A DNA stretch of 64,000 nucleotides from JAQXDR01 sp038138625 (GTDB lineage Bacteria; Pseudomonadota; Alphaproteobacteria; Rhodobacterales; Rhodobacteraceae): the NCBI GenBank assembly GCA_038138625.1, contig JAYQEA010000002.1, forward strand, positions 34,412 to 98,411, given 5' to 3'. This document shows, piece by piece, positions 44,689 through 53,922 of this stretch; the first letter of the stretch is position 1; each line of letters begins with the position of its first letter. Position numbers and translations under genes: made by a program. The notes under the pieces were generated by a model, which worked only from the letters and a program-made list of their open reading frames with translations, made no database searches and had not been told where the DNA came from.

Positions 44689-46806
44689 TCAACACTCCAT
44701 AGACAACGTCAGACACAATGCCGCGCGTTCATCGTCTTCCAAATTTAGCTGCATAATTTTTTGGAAAAATTCAGCAATCTCAGGGTTCTGCCGCAAAGCT
44801 TTGGCTCGCGCGCTATGCCACTGAACGGCCTTATGGTGCAAATCGGCCAGCTTCGGCTCTGCAAGGAGGCGGTTACGCTCTGCACGAAGTCGGGGCAGAT
44901 GCCGCGCAATTGTTGTGTCTGTATCACCGCTCCAATCCATACGGATCCAGTAATTTAGCCCGATGTCACGATCCACATGCAACGCACGCCCGCGTTCACG
45001 CTTGACCAGAAAGCTTTCTGCGCTGCGCAAAGCATAGTGGTTCAGCTGAACAAGGTCATAGCCCACCGTGGACCGATTGGACCGCCAACCGCGTTCTGCC
45101 AAATCGTCGGTCACATCGGTTCCCGATCCATTCACCCAGCGTATTTTCTGCCGCGCGGATGAACGCAACCGGTTCGGCCTGTGACATCCGAGCTTTTCAT
45201 AAGCCCCTATATTGCGACCAAGTGTTTTGATGCCCCAAGCGGAGTGTGGCTTTGGACAATATGCCGGCGCGCAATGATGGAACTGTTCGCAAATCAATTG
45301 ATCACGAAAGTCTGTCACACCTCCGTGTCCAAAAAGGCGCCATGTCATAGCAATATGCGTTGCTGTTGGGACCGATTTGAAAAGGGCAGCAAGGGTTCCG
45401 TCACCACATTTTATATTTACGAATTCATCAATATCGATATGCAACACCCAAGTTGCATCCTGTACCGCAGGTTCATGTAAGGATTGGTTTAACGCTTGTT
45501 GTTGCGGCGATTTCCCGCGCCAATCTGTGTTAATTCGATGCTCTACCAGCCCCATCATGTCAAGTTGTGCTAGAATTTCATTGGTCCCGTCTGAACAGTC
45601 ATTGGTGTAGATCAAAAAACGATCCACTCCGATACTGCGATGATATGCGATCCACTCCAGAATAAAGGGGGCTTCATTTTTCATGCAGGCCACAAGCGTT
45701 GCTCCAACAGGTTGGCCGCAGGCGTCGCTTTGAATGGCTTTGGGCTGAATTGTTTTGAGCTTGCGTGGAGCCAGGCCTTGATGAACCAGTTCTGTGAGTG
45801 TGTCCTGCGCTGCGGCAGGCAGAATGGATGACCTGATCCGCCGACGTTCAAGCATCGGAAGAAAGGCAGAGAGATATTGCGTGGCTCTAAAACCTTCACC
45901 TGGCCCAGGAAGGTCAATTGTCTGGGCTTTGGGTGGCATCAAGCTTGCCGCACATAATTCGGGATGACGGGCGAGCAAGGAGCTTCGATCCTTCGCAAAA
46001 TGAACGGAAATCGCGAGCCAGGGCGACGCTGACACCTGTGCGCCGTCGCCCCCCAGCATACTGCGTGCATGATTTGCGACACTGTCGGGCAAAGACCATC
46101 CCCGATGGGCGATATATCTTGTCAAAAGGGGTGTGAATGCTGTCATGCGCGCGAGGCTTTGCGCGCAGGGTAAATCGTCCCAGGGCGCGCGGGGGGTCTT
46201 GGTCAAGATTGGATGACCGGGCAGGCTGAGTGCGGACCAAACAGCCAGCGCATGATCGCTGGACTGCATGTCGATTGTCGTGCCGTGAAGATAAAATCGC
46301 CCTTGTGGCACAGATTGCCGCCAACGGCCCGCAAATCCGTTCAGATCCAACCAAATAGCCACAGCTTCGGGATCAAAAAGCCCGTACCGCAAATCGCTGG
46401 CATGCTGCAAACAGCCTTCATACCAACTGGCTTTTTTGATTATTCCTAAGTCTTGATCGGGGCCAGACACCCGCCCACGCAGGACCGCTTGCGCATAATG
46501 GTGTGCCGCCATTTGAGCAGGGTTTTGCACAAATGCATGTGCGTGCGAAAAGTCTGGCAGTGATGCGATGAACTGTGCCAGCTTTTGTCCGTGTAAGGTT
46601 TGCCCCCACGTGGCGTTTGCAGCAATGACCCTGTCTGTGGGCGCAGCCTGTGCCATTACCGTGCTTGATGGCAGGGATGAATGGCCTTTTTGATCAGCAA
46701 GAAATATGTGATGAGCGGCAAGCAAGTCCTTGTTTGCGAGCAAAAGCTTCCAAATCCAATTCGTCTGCTTTTGGTCTGGTCCGATCAATAAATCCAGTCG
46801 TTTCAT
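44689..46806 (-). CDS. Glycosyltransferase with long N-terminal extension
   Basis: A 705-residue protein. The second half is a family-2-like glycosyltransferase domain (pfam13704 type): TLVACMKNEAPFILEWIAYH (about residues 366-385), RFLIYTNDCSDGTNEIL, and the metal-binding DIDEF in VLHIDIDEFVN (about 462). The first 360 residues are not a domain I can name; they begin KRLDLLIGPDQKQTNWIWK and look like a secretion- or sulfotransferase-like alpha/beta region. Its ATG overlaps the upstream stop (TCAT on the plus strand), so coupling is likely. The substrate is unknown. Confidence 0.82.
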   Translation of the reverse strand: MKRLDLLIGPDQKQTNWIWKLLLANKDLLAAHHIFLADQKGHSSLPSSTVMAQAAPTDRVIAANATWGQTLHGQKLAQFIASLPDFSHAHAFVQNPAQMAAHHYAQAVLRGRVSGPDQDLGIIKKASWYEGCLQHASDLRYGLFDPEAVAIWLDLNGFAGRWRQSVPQGRFYLHGTTIDMQSSDHALAVWSALSLPGHPILTKTPRAPWDDLPCAQSLARMTAFTPLLTRYIAHRGWSLPDSVANHARSMLGGDGAQVSASPWLAISVHFAKDRSSLLARHPELCAASLMPPKAQTIDLPGPGEGFRATQYLSAFLPMLERRRIRSSILPAAAQDTLTELVHQGLAPRKLKTIQPKAIQSDACGQPVGATLVACMKNEAPFILEWIAYHRSIGVDRFLIYTNDCSDGTNEILAQLDMMGLVEHRINTDWRGKSPQQQALNQSLHEPAVQDATWVLHIDIDEFVNIKCGDGTLAALFKSVPTATHIAMTWRLFGHGGVTDFRDQLICEQFHHCAPAYCPKPHSAWGIKTLGRNIGAYEKLGCHRPNRLRSSARQKIRWVNGSGTDVTDDLAERGWRSNRSTVGYDLVQLNHYALRSAESFLVKRERGRALHVDRDIGLNYWIRMDWSGDTDTTIARHLPRLRAERNRLLAEPKLADLHHKAVQWHSARAKALRQNPEIAEFFQKIMQLNLEDDERAALCLTLSMEC

Positions 46807-47417
46807 TTGGGTCTTTGCCGCCCGACATTCGCGCGTCCCCACCATGGAATTGACCGACCGATATGGTGTGCCAACCTGTCTTGCGCATCTGGGGCGGTCA
46901 CATCCAAACGCAAGAATGCGGGGTCCCCGGCAAAAATCGTTTGCAAGAATTGGTCATGTGCTTGGACCCAGGCAAGTTGCGCTTTTGGCGCGCCGTATCC
47001 TGCCGGCAGTCCAGGTATAGATCCATTTGGAAGCCGCTGTGTGCCCAGATTGCGCCAGCGGTGCATACTATCCACGATATCAATATACGGCCGCCATGTT
47101 GCAACCAGCCGGATCTTTGGATGGTTGCGTTTCAATGCCTGCAAAAGGCCGAAATCGCACTGTGGCCAGAGCGACAGGTTTCTTCGCAGGATCGACACCT
47201 CGCCCAAGCCGTCCAGTCCTGAAAGACCTGACAGCGGATCGCCGGTTTCAAAATAGGCATCAAACAAAGCGCGTGCGACTGGCCGCCTTCCCGGCCCCGG
47301 CAAAAGATGACCTGTTGCGCTTAATCCGGCGCGCTCCAGCGCAGTTTGAAAGGTCGTTGTGCCGGATTTTGGCAGGCCAAGATTTATGATCCAAGGACTT
47401 TCGCTGGCCGATGTCAT
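46803..47417 (-). CDS. Sulfotransferase-like protein
   Basis: A 204-residue protein with an N-terminal phosphosulfate-binding loop, NLGLPKSGTTTFQTAL (about residues 12-27), and LVATWRPYIDIVDSMHRW (about 103-120), which resembles the 3'-phosphate-binding region. These are marks of PAPS-dependent sulfotransferases. It is shorter than most, and the ends are not well conserved. It lies between two glycosyltransferase genes with overlaps on both sides, suggesting that it modifies the same glycan. Confidence 0.72.
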   Translation of the reverse strand: MTSASESPWIINLGLPKSGTTTFQTALERAGLSATGHLLPGPGRRPVARALFDAYFETGDPLSGLSGLDGLGEVSILRRNLSLWPQCDFGLLQALKRNHPKIRLVATWRPYIDIVDSMHRWRNLGTQRLPNGSIPGLPAGYGAPKAQLAWVQAHDQFLQTIFAGDPAFLRLDVTAPDAQDRLAHHIGRSIPWWGRANVGRQRPK

Positions 47418-48427
47418 AAGTTCAATGCCTCACATAGTTGGGCTTCGTTGCGGGGCAGGTGGGGCGCTGCGTCCAATGCTGCCAGCAAAGCTTTGCCATC
47501 ACTGGACTTGCGTAAGCGATCGGCATGTGACCGGTGATGTGCGACAGCTTCCATGTGTGCCGCCTTGATTTCAGGAACCGACTTCAGTCGCGTCAATTCC
47601 TGCCGCAAGGCAGGCATCTGCGCCAAAATGCGTCGATCTTCAGACCCGCTGTCATTTCGATCTATCCAGTAGTCCACATCAAAGGCGCGATTGGGTCTGT
47701 TCACATCACCTCGGGCACGCTTGACAAGGTAGCTGTCCCGCGACCTGAGCGCATAATGATTAAGTGTTGCAAAACGCTGGGCACCGGACGCGGGAATTCG
47801 TCTAATCCGCCGTTTGTTTGTGGTTTTCAGAAATGCCTCTGGCACCTGGCGACCAGATCCATCCGTCCAGTGCGGAGCATGGTCTGCGCGGGTGAAGGGG
47901 CGATGCGCCCCAAAACTATGCAGGGGGAAATCTCTTTGTACCAGTGTCTTGACTTCTATTGCGGTGTTTGAGGCCCAAATATCTTCTGCATGACAGCGCT
48001 TGAACTGACGTATCACTGGTTTGTCCACAAAACGGTCAATGCCTGCATTGGCAAAATATCGAAAAGTTACGCTGATTGCCTGTGGGTTCCCACACGCCCG
48101 GATCAGATCAGGAATTTTTCCTCCGCCCACATGGACGCACAAAAATTCATCGACGTCAGAAATCCAGATCCAGTCGGCGGCCTTTACACAAGGCTGTTTG
48201 CGCGCGTCCTGTAACGCTCCCATCTGGTATTGTCGGCCATTTGTGGGATTTGGCAGATGCGTGATGGGCAGACGACGTGCGGCGGTATCCAGAATCTGGC
48301 AAGTTCCGTCGTTGCAGTCATTGGAATAGATCAGGAAATGGCTGATCCCGATCATATGATGATAGGCCAGCCACTCCAGCAAGAATGGGCCTTCGTTTTT
48401 GACACATGTGACCGCGCAAATCTTCAT
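47414..48427 (-). CDS. Glycosyltransferase family 2-like protein
   Basis: A 337-residue protein of the same glycosyltransferase type as the C-terminal half of the product at 44689: ICAVTCVKNEGPFLLEWLAY at the N-terminus, HFLIYSNDCNDGT (about 30-42) and the metal-binding DVDEF in WIWISDVDEFLCV (about 87-99). ALRSRDSYLVKRARGDV near 230 is shared with the large protein (ALRSAESFLVKRERG). It is the first gene of the minus-strand run, and its stop overlaps the sulfotransferase-like start by four bases. No membrane helix is seen. Confidence 0.85.
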   Translation of the reverse strand: MKICAVTCVKNEGPFLLEWLAYHHMIGISHFLIYSNDCNDGTCQILDTAARRLPITHLPNPTNGRQYQMGALQDARKQPCVKAADWIWISDVDEFLCVHVGGGKIPDLIRACGNPQAISVTFRYFANAGIDRFVDKPVIRQFKRCHAEDIWASNTAIEVKTLVQRDFPLHSFGAHRPFTRADHAPHWTDGSGRQVPEAFLKTTNKRRIRRIPASGAQRFATLNHYALRSRDSYLVKRARGDVNRPNRAFDVDYWIDRNDSGSEDRRILAQMPALRQELTRLKSVPEIKAAHMEAVAHHRSHADRLRKSSDGKALLAALDAAPHLPRNEAQLCEALNL

Positions 48428-48579
48428 ACTGCATGTTTTGCACCGCTATCCCTTGTCATTTCCCAAACGCGCACCAGAATTTATATCGAATTTAAATAAA
48501 TTAGCTGATCGACCCTTCTCAATGCTTGACCACGCACGCCGGCGCGGCAATCTGCCAAAGACCAACCAAAGGACCAGAT

Positions 48580-49494
48580 ATGACACAGACTTCGCCGGAT
48601 AGCATCGACGCCGTACAATCCATGTTGTCAGAGACTGGCTATATCTGCGGGCGTGCATTGGCCACGGTTGTGTTTTTGTCCTTGCGTCTTGGACGTCCGT
48701 TATTCCTTGAAGGCGAAGCGGGTGTGGGCAAAACAGAGATCGCCAAGGCATTGGCCAAAAGCCTTGGTCGCAGACTGATCCGCCTGCAGTGCTATGAAGG
48801 TCTTGATGCATCAAGTGCGGTTTATGAGTGGAATTTTCCAGCGCAAATGGTGGCAATTCGGACCGCTGAAGCCGCTGGAGGGGCTAGTCGCGAAACTCTG
48901 CAGTCTGAATTATTTTCGTCTGACTATCTGACAGAGCGTCCCCTGCTGCAGGCGATGCGCCCGGACCCCGCGGGACCGCCGGTTCTGTTGATCGATGAAC
49001 TGGATCGGACGGATGAGCCTTTTGAAGCGTTTTTGTTAGAAGCACTAAGCGATTTTCAGGTCACAATCCCGGAACTGGGGACGATCGCCGCGCCGGCTCC
49101 GCCTATCGTCATCTTGACATCAAATCGCACACGCGAAGTGCATGATGCGCTCAAACGGCGCTGTTTGTACCATTGGGTCGATTATCCGAATTTCGAACGG
49201 GAATTGGAGATTCTGAATGCGCGCGCGCCCGAGGCCGCAGATGCCTTAAGCCGCGAGGTCGTACAGTTTGTACAAGCGCTCAGAACAGAGGATATCTTCA
49301 AAAAACCTGGCGTGGCTGAAACGATTGACTGGGCGAAATGCTTGCTGGCACTTGATGTAGTGGAGCTGTCTCCTGAGGTGATTTCGGACACACTCGGCGC
49401 GATCCTGAAATACCAAGACGACATCCAGAAATTGCAGGGGTCCGAGGCCAAGCGCATTCTGGACGAAGCGCGCGCCGCAATCGAGCCTGCGTGA
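48580..49494 (+). CDS. MoxR-family AAA+ ATPase (CoxD-like)
   Basis: A 304-residue AAA+ ATPase with Walker A GEAGVGKTEIAKALA (about residues 43-57), Walker B PVLLIDELDRTDEPFE, and ILTSNRTREVHDALKRRCLY. The wording is that of CoxD, which in carbon monoxide dehydrogenase loci helps mature the molybdenum-copper or related centre. The start at 48580 follows AAAGGA. The vWA partner gene begins three bases after its stop. Confidence 0.86.
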   Translation: MTQTSPDSIDAVQSMLSETGYICGRALATVVFLSLRLGRPLFLEGEAGVGKTEIAKALAKSLGRRLIRLQCYEGLDASSAVYEWNFPAQMVAIRTAEAAGGASRETLQSELFSSDYLTERPLLQAMRPDPAGPPVLLIDELDRTDEPFEAFLLEALSDFQVTIPELGTIAAPAPPIVILTSNRTREVHDALKRRCLYHWVDYPNFERELEILNARAPEAADALSREVVQFVQALRTEDIFKKPGVAETIDWAKCLLALDVVELSPEVISDTLGAILKYQDDIQKLQGSEAKRILDEARAAIEPA

Positions 49495-49497
49495 CGC

Positions 49498-50748
49498 ATG
49501 CCCGAATACGTCCCCATCGAATTACCCGAAAATCCGCGGCTGGCGCAAAATATCTTGCACTTTGCACGGGCGCTTCGGCGCGCGGGTCTGCCCATTGGAC
49601 CGGGACGGGTTATGGACGCCATTCGTGCAGTCGAAGCGGCAGGCTTTACCGACAAACGGGATTTTTACTGGACACTTCACGCGTGTTTTGTGAACCGTCC
49701 CGAACACCGTGCCACGTTCGGGCAGGTCTTTCGTCTGTATTGGCGCGACCCGCGTTTCTTGGAACACATGATGTCGTTGATGTTGCCATCGATCCGCGGT
49801 GTTCAAGAAGACCGCACGGCACAAGCCGCCGAAAAACGCGCGGCTGAGGCTTTGCTTGACAACAACATACCCGAGGCCCCGCAACCTCAGGATCGGGGTG
49901 AGGAAACGACCATCGAAATTGATGCGACGTTAACGATGTCGCGAGAAGAAAAACTCAAGACGCTTGATTTTGAACAGATGTCGACGGCTGAAATCGCCGA
50001 GGCCAAACGAATGATTGCCCGTCTGAGCCTGCCGGTGAAACCGCTTAAATCGCGACGGACGCAGTCTGCATACAGAGGGCGTTGGATCGATGGTCCACGC
50101 ACAATGCGCCAATCCATGCGGTATGGTGGCGAAGTGTACGATCTGTCACGGCAAAAGCATCGCATCCGCTGGCCCAACCTTGTGACCTTGTGTGATATTT
50201 CGGGATCCATGTCGCAATATAGCCGGATGGTTTTGCATTTTCTGCACGCTGTGGCGAATGAAAAGGGGGCAGGCTGGGCTAAGGTGCACAGCTTTACATT
50301 TGGTACAAGATTGACAAACATCACCCGACATCTTGCGACGCGCGATGTCGATGCTGCCTTACAAGCTGCCGGTGCCGAAGCACAGGATTGGGAAGGCGGG
50401 ACGCGGATTGGGCATTGTCTGGCTCAATTCAATAAAGACTGGTCCCGCCGCGTTTTGGGGCAGGGCGCTGTGGTTTTACTGATAACGGATGGGCTGGATC
50501 GAGACGATGCAGGTGATCTTGGTCGCGCAATGCAACGTCTGCATCTGTCTGCGCGTCACCTTATCTGGCTCAATCCGCTGCTACGTTGGGATGGCTTTGC
50601 GCCCAAGGCCACGGGAATCCGCGCGATGTTGCCTCATGTCGACAGCTTTCGCGCCAGTCATTCGGTTCGGTCTCTTGAAACGCTAGCGCAGGCAATTTCT
50701 CAACAAACAGATAGTGGTGAAAAAGCACGGCTCATGGCGCTTTTGTGA
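49498..50748 (+). CDS. vWA-domain protein (CoxE-like)
   Basis: A 416-residue protein with an N-terminal helical part, a central RTQSAYRGRWIDGPRTMRQ linker and a C-terminal von Willebrand A domain. The metal-ion-dependent adhesion motif is LCDISGSMSQYSRM (DxSxS, about residues 231-244), with ITDGLDRDDAGDLG later. CoxE proteins pair with CoxD ATPases in maturation of molybdenum hydroxylases. It follows the ATPase gene by three bases, so the two form one unit. Confidence 0.86.
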   Translation: MPEYVPIELPENPRLAQNILHFARALRRAGLPIGPGRVMDAIRAVEAAGFTDKRDFYWTLHACFVNRPEHRATFGQVFRLYWRDPRFLEHMMSLMLPSIRGVQEDRTAQAAEKRAAEALLDNNIPEAPQPQDRGEETTIEIDATLTMSREEKLKTLDFEQMSTAEIAEAKRMIARLSLPVKPLKSRRTQSAYRGRWIDGPRTMRQSMRYGGEVYDLSRQKHRIRWPNLVTLCDISGSMSQYSRMVLHFLHAVANEKGAGWAKVHSFTFGTRLTNITRHLATRDVDAALQAAGAEAQDWEGGTRIGHCLAQFNKDWSRRVLGQGAVVLLITDGLDRDDAGDLGRAMQRLHLSARHLIWLNPLLRWDGFAPKATGIRAMLPHVDSFRASHSVRSLETLAQAISQQTDSGEKARLMALL

Positions 50749-50817
50749 TGGGACGTCTTGGTCGTTCCATTCTGTGTATTTTGTTGGTAAAAACACCAAC
50801 ATGGGAACACTGCATTC

Positions 50818-51828
50818 ATGCCAAACCACAATGAACCTAGGCAAGCACTGGATGGGCATATGGACAGTATAGAAAATATCCCAGAAGCCGCACTGAAATG
50901 GCACCTTGACGGGGTGGGTGCGGCACTTGCCACTGTGACACAAACATGGGGATCAGCGCCGCGCCGCGTGGGCGCGCAGCTGGCGATTTCTGCAGATGGG
51001 CGCATGGTGGGCTCTGTCTCTGGCGGATGCGTCGAAGGGGCCGTTGTCGTTGAGGCCATGGAGGCGATTGAGGATGGCGGTGTCCGTCACCTTGAATTCG
51101 GGGTGAGCGATGGTGACGCTTTTGCCGTAGGTCTTGCCTGTGGGGGGACGATCAAAGTGCTGGTAGAGCCGATCGGAGGGCAGTTGACCGCGGCCCTTTT
51201 GAAAGATCTTTGTCAGGCGCGCGCGACCCGTAAACCTGTGGCTTATGTCGCTCATCTAGATACAGGAGATCGCGAACTGGCCAGCGTTGGCTATGCGGAC
51301 CGCCTCCGTCGGGATCGTTCGGGATTCGAACCGGACGGGTGCACTTTTGTTGCCGTCCATAACCCCCCGCTGCGGCTGGTGATTGTCGGGGCCGTCCATA
51401 TTGCGCAGGCCTTGGTGCCGATGGCACGGCTTGCAGGGTATGATCCCCTTGTGATTGATCCCCGCGAGGCATTTGCGTCATCTGAACGCTTCCCTGATAC
51501 GGCTTTGTCGCATGATTGGCCTGACGAGGCACTTGCCATGCACGGCCTTGATAGTCGCAGCGCGCTGGTGCTGCTGACACATGATCCCAAGCTGGATGAC
51601 CCGGCGTTAAAGCTGGCGCTTGCGTCTGACTGTTTCTATATCGGTGCGCTTGGATCTACACGGACCCACTCTGCGCGCGTTATGCGTTTGCAAGAGGCGG
51701 GTTTCGAAGCGGATCAGATCGCACGCATCTACGGGCCCGTAGGACTGGATTTGGGGTCTGCCAATCCGGCAGAGATTGCAGTTGCCACTTTGGCACAAAT
51801 CACTCAGGTCTTGCGGTCAGTCGGGTGA
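50818..51828 (+). CDS. XdhC/CoxI-family protein
   Basis: A 336-residue XdhC-type protein. The first domain has MVGSVSGGCVEGAVVVEA (about residues 62-79) with the conserved cysteine; the second is a Rossmann-like domain with RLVIVGAVHIAQALVPMARL (about 181-200) and CFYIGALGSTRTHSAR. XdhC members bind and protect sulfurated molybdenum cofactor before insertion. The ATG at 50818 is used; an ATG at 50860 is possible. A small inverted repeat (GTTGGT/ACCAAC, 50783-50800) lies just upstream. Its stop overlaps the next gene's GTG. Confidence 0.86.
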   Translation: MPNHNEPRQALDGHMDSIENIPEAALKWHLDGVGAALATVTQTWGSAPRRVGAQLAISADGRMVGSVSGGCVEGAVVVEAMEAIEDGGVRHLEFGVSDGDAFAVGLACGGTIKVLVEPIGGQLTAALLKDLCQARATRKPVAYVAHLDTGDRELASVGYADRLRRDRSGFEPDGCTFVAVHNPPLRLVIVGAVHIAQALVPMARLAGYDPLVIDPREAFASSERFPDTALSHDWPDEALAMHGLDSRSALVLLTHDPKLDDPALKLALASDCFYIGALGSTRTHSARVMRLQEAGFEADQIARIYGPVGLDLGSANPAEIAVATLAQITQVLRSVG

Positions 51829-52826
51829 AGTTTGGGCCTCTTCCTGTGTGGCAAGCTTTGGGGGGTATCCTTGCCCATAGTATTCCTTTGCCATCGGGAC
51901 GTCTGCGCAAGGGACGTGTATTGACATCGGATGATCTGGCAAAGCTATCCGCTAACGGGCGTCATGAGGTCACTGTTGCGATGCTGGCACCGGATGATCT
52001 GGACGAAAACACGGCCGCATTGGCACTGGCGCAGGCATTGGTGCCTGATCCCGAAGACCAGGGCCTGCGCCTGGGTGATGCTGCTACCGGTCGGGTAAAT
52101 ATTTATGCAACCGGAGCAGGGGTGCTGGATATATGCCTTGCCAAGATCAACGCGCTCAATAACGTTGACCCCGCAATCACTGTGGCGACATTGCCAGATT
52201 TCCAGCGCGTTGCCGAGGGTATGCTGGTTGCAACAGTTAAGATAATCGCCTTTGCGATTGCACGGCGGGATTTGTCCAAGGCAGCCGCGCTTGCGCAGAA
52301 GGGGCTGCGTATACACAAACCGTGCCTGCAGAGGGTCGCTCTGATTGAAACATCTGTCGGAGATCCTGTTTCGAATAAGGGTGCGCGGGTCACCCGCGAC
52401 CGTCTTTTGCGCCTGAACGCTGATCTGACCGAAACAGCCCGTTGCGCGCATGACGTGTTGCCGCTGGCAGCCGAGCTGACCGCAGCGCATCCGAACGCTG
52501 ATCTGTTGTTAATCCTGACTGCATCGGCGACGTCTGATCCTATGGATACAGCGCCCCAAGCAGTTCGGACAGCGGGTGGGACCGTGCAACATGTCGGCAT
52601 GCCGGTGGATCCCGGAAATCTCTTGTTCTTGGGCGATCTGCATGGTGTCCCGGTCATCGGGCTGCCTGGCTGTGCGCGGTCACCGGCTTTGAATGGCGCG
52701 GACTGGGTACTCGAGCGTGTGATTTGCGGTTTGACAGTCAACTCTGCCGATATCGCAGCGATGGGGGTTGGCGGTTTATTAAAGGAAATCCCAACGAGGC
52801 CCCAGCCGCGCGATATCGCGCGTTAG
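51825..52826 (+). CDS. Molybdopterin-binding protein, MoeA-like
   Basis: A 333-residue protein starting at GTG 51825, which overlaps the XdhC stop (GTGA). It contains SGRLRKGRVLTSDDLAKL, as in the first MoeA domain, and a molybdopterin-binding domain with HPNADLLLILTASATSD and GVPVIGLPGCARSPALNGAD. Related proteins occur next to xdhC/cox genes and are thought to act in a late molybdenum-cofactor step. It is shorter than MoeA proper, so it is not given that symbol. The set ends here and no oxidoreductase gene follows. Confidence 0.75.
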   Translation: MKFGPLPVWQALGGILAHSIPLPSGRLRKGRVLTSDDLAKLSANGRHEVTVAMLAPDDLDENTAALALAQALVPDPEDQGLRLGDAATGRVNIYATGAGVLDICLAKINALNNVDPAITVATLPDFQRVAEGMLVATVKIIAFAIARRDLSKAAALAQKGLRIHKPCLQRVALIETSVGDPVSNKGARVTRDRLLRLNADLTETARCAHDVLPLAAELTAAHPNADLLLILTASATSDPMDTAPQAVRTAGGTVQHVGMPVDPGNLLFLGDLHGVPVIGLPGCARSPALNGADWVLERVICGLTVNSADIAAMGVGGLLKEIPTRPQPRDIAR

Positions 52827-53135
52827 GCGTGTCGATCGAAAAGCCCTCATCACCGCGAAGTGTTCCATATTCCTGACACCAGTCCTCATTTCTTAAAAAC
52901 GAATCATCTCTTGTCGAATTTTTTTGCGGCAACGTTTTTGCCTTAATCGTGAACTTAAAAATGTCCCCGCAAGCCACGACAAGACCGGGAGGCGTGAACT
53001 TTTGAGCACTTTTGTAACGAAGGCGCGATGACTTCGTCCAAGCCGTCTTATGCTGGCATAATGGCTGACCCTAAGGCCAGATTTTCACAGATTGACACAC
53101 AGCCACACAGCGACCTGTCGCTTCATTTTTGCAAA
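52827..53135. other. Intergenic region between the MoeA-like gene and infC
   Basis: About 310 bases between convergent genes. There is a small hairpin-like GGCAA/TTGCC near 52928-52942 and some A/T runs, but no coding frame with a ribosome site. I see nothing else to name. Confidence 0.5.
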
Positions 53136-53159
53136 GAAAAAGCGGCCCCTTAGGGCCGC
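53136..53159 (-). terminator. Intrinsic terminator of infC
   Basis: On the minus strand GCGGCCC and GGGCCGC arms with a short loop are followed by TTTTTC, 26 bases after the infC stop. It separates infC from the usual downstream ribosomal-protein genes, which are not here. Confidence 0.85.
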
Positions 53160-53184
53160 ACAACTTACATATTCTCAGGATGCT

Positions 53185-53730
53185 TTACTTTGGAAGGGGC
53201 CCGACCATCATGATCATTTGCCGGCCTTCCATCTTTGGCATGTTCTCGACTTTGCCCATTTCCTTCACGTCTTCTGCAACCCGTTGGAGTAGCTCTCGAC
53301 CAAGGTTCTGGTGCGCCATTTCACGGCCTCTGAACCGCAAGGTGACCTTGACTTTGTCACCTTTTTCAAGGAATTTCAGCACGTTGCGCATTTTTACGTC
53401 ATAGTCATGTACATCGGTTCCTGGACGAAACTTCACCTCTTTGACTTCGATGATCTTCTGCTTTTTGCGTGCTTCGGACTCTTTCTTTTGCTGTTCATAT
53501 TTGAACTTGCCAAAATCCATAATCTTGCAAACTGGTGGGTTCGCATTGGGAGAAATCTCGACCAAATCTAGGCCAACCCGTTCTGCCAGTTCTATCGCGC
53601 GCACAGGCGTGACAACTCCGACGTTTTCTCCTTCTGGCCCTATCAGCCGGATCTCAGTGCTCCGGATGCGATCATTTACGCGGGGCCCTGTTTCGCGCTG
53701 AGGTGGCGCGTTGTGTGGTCTACGAGCGAT
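53185..53730 (-). CDS. infC: Translation initiation factor IF-3, ATC start
   Basis: IF-3 binds the 30S subunit and checks the start codon. With the start at the ATC codon (53728-53730) the protein has 181 residues and the expected N-terminus ARRPHNAPPQRETGPRVNDR; it continues IRLIGPEGENVGVVTPV and ends MIMMVGPLPK. The first ATG or GTG in frame (GTG at 53604) would cut off 42 conserved residues. AAAGGA lies about ten bases before the ATC. A rare start (AUU in E. coli, AUC or AUA elsewhere) is a known feature of infC that lets IF-3 repress its own translation. The start has been set on family length and the Shine-Dalgarno site. Confidence 0.93.
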   Translation of the reverse strand: MARRPHNAPPQRETGPRVNDRIRSTEIRLIGPEGENVGVVTPVRAIELAERVGLDLVEISPNANPPVCKIMDFGKFKYEQQKKESEARKKQKIIEVKEVKFRPGTDVHDYDVKMRNVLKFLEKGDKVKVTLRFRGREMAHQNLGRELLQRVAEDVKEMGKVENMPKMEGRQMIMMVGPLPK

Positions 53731-53922
53731 GGCCGTTCTTCCTTTTGGTGGTTACTTCTCAGTGCGATACACTAGACTCAGCCAAGGTCACATTCAAGCA
53801 AAGATGTGCCAAAAACGTCCTTATTCCGCCTCAGTTCTAATATATATCTATCTTATAGAAAATTTATGGCACGCGTGTTACCCGTCAATTCAGGGGAGAC
53901 ACGAGTAACGAGTGAGGGCGCG

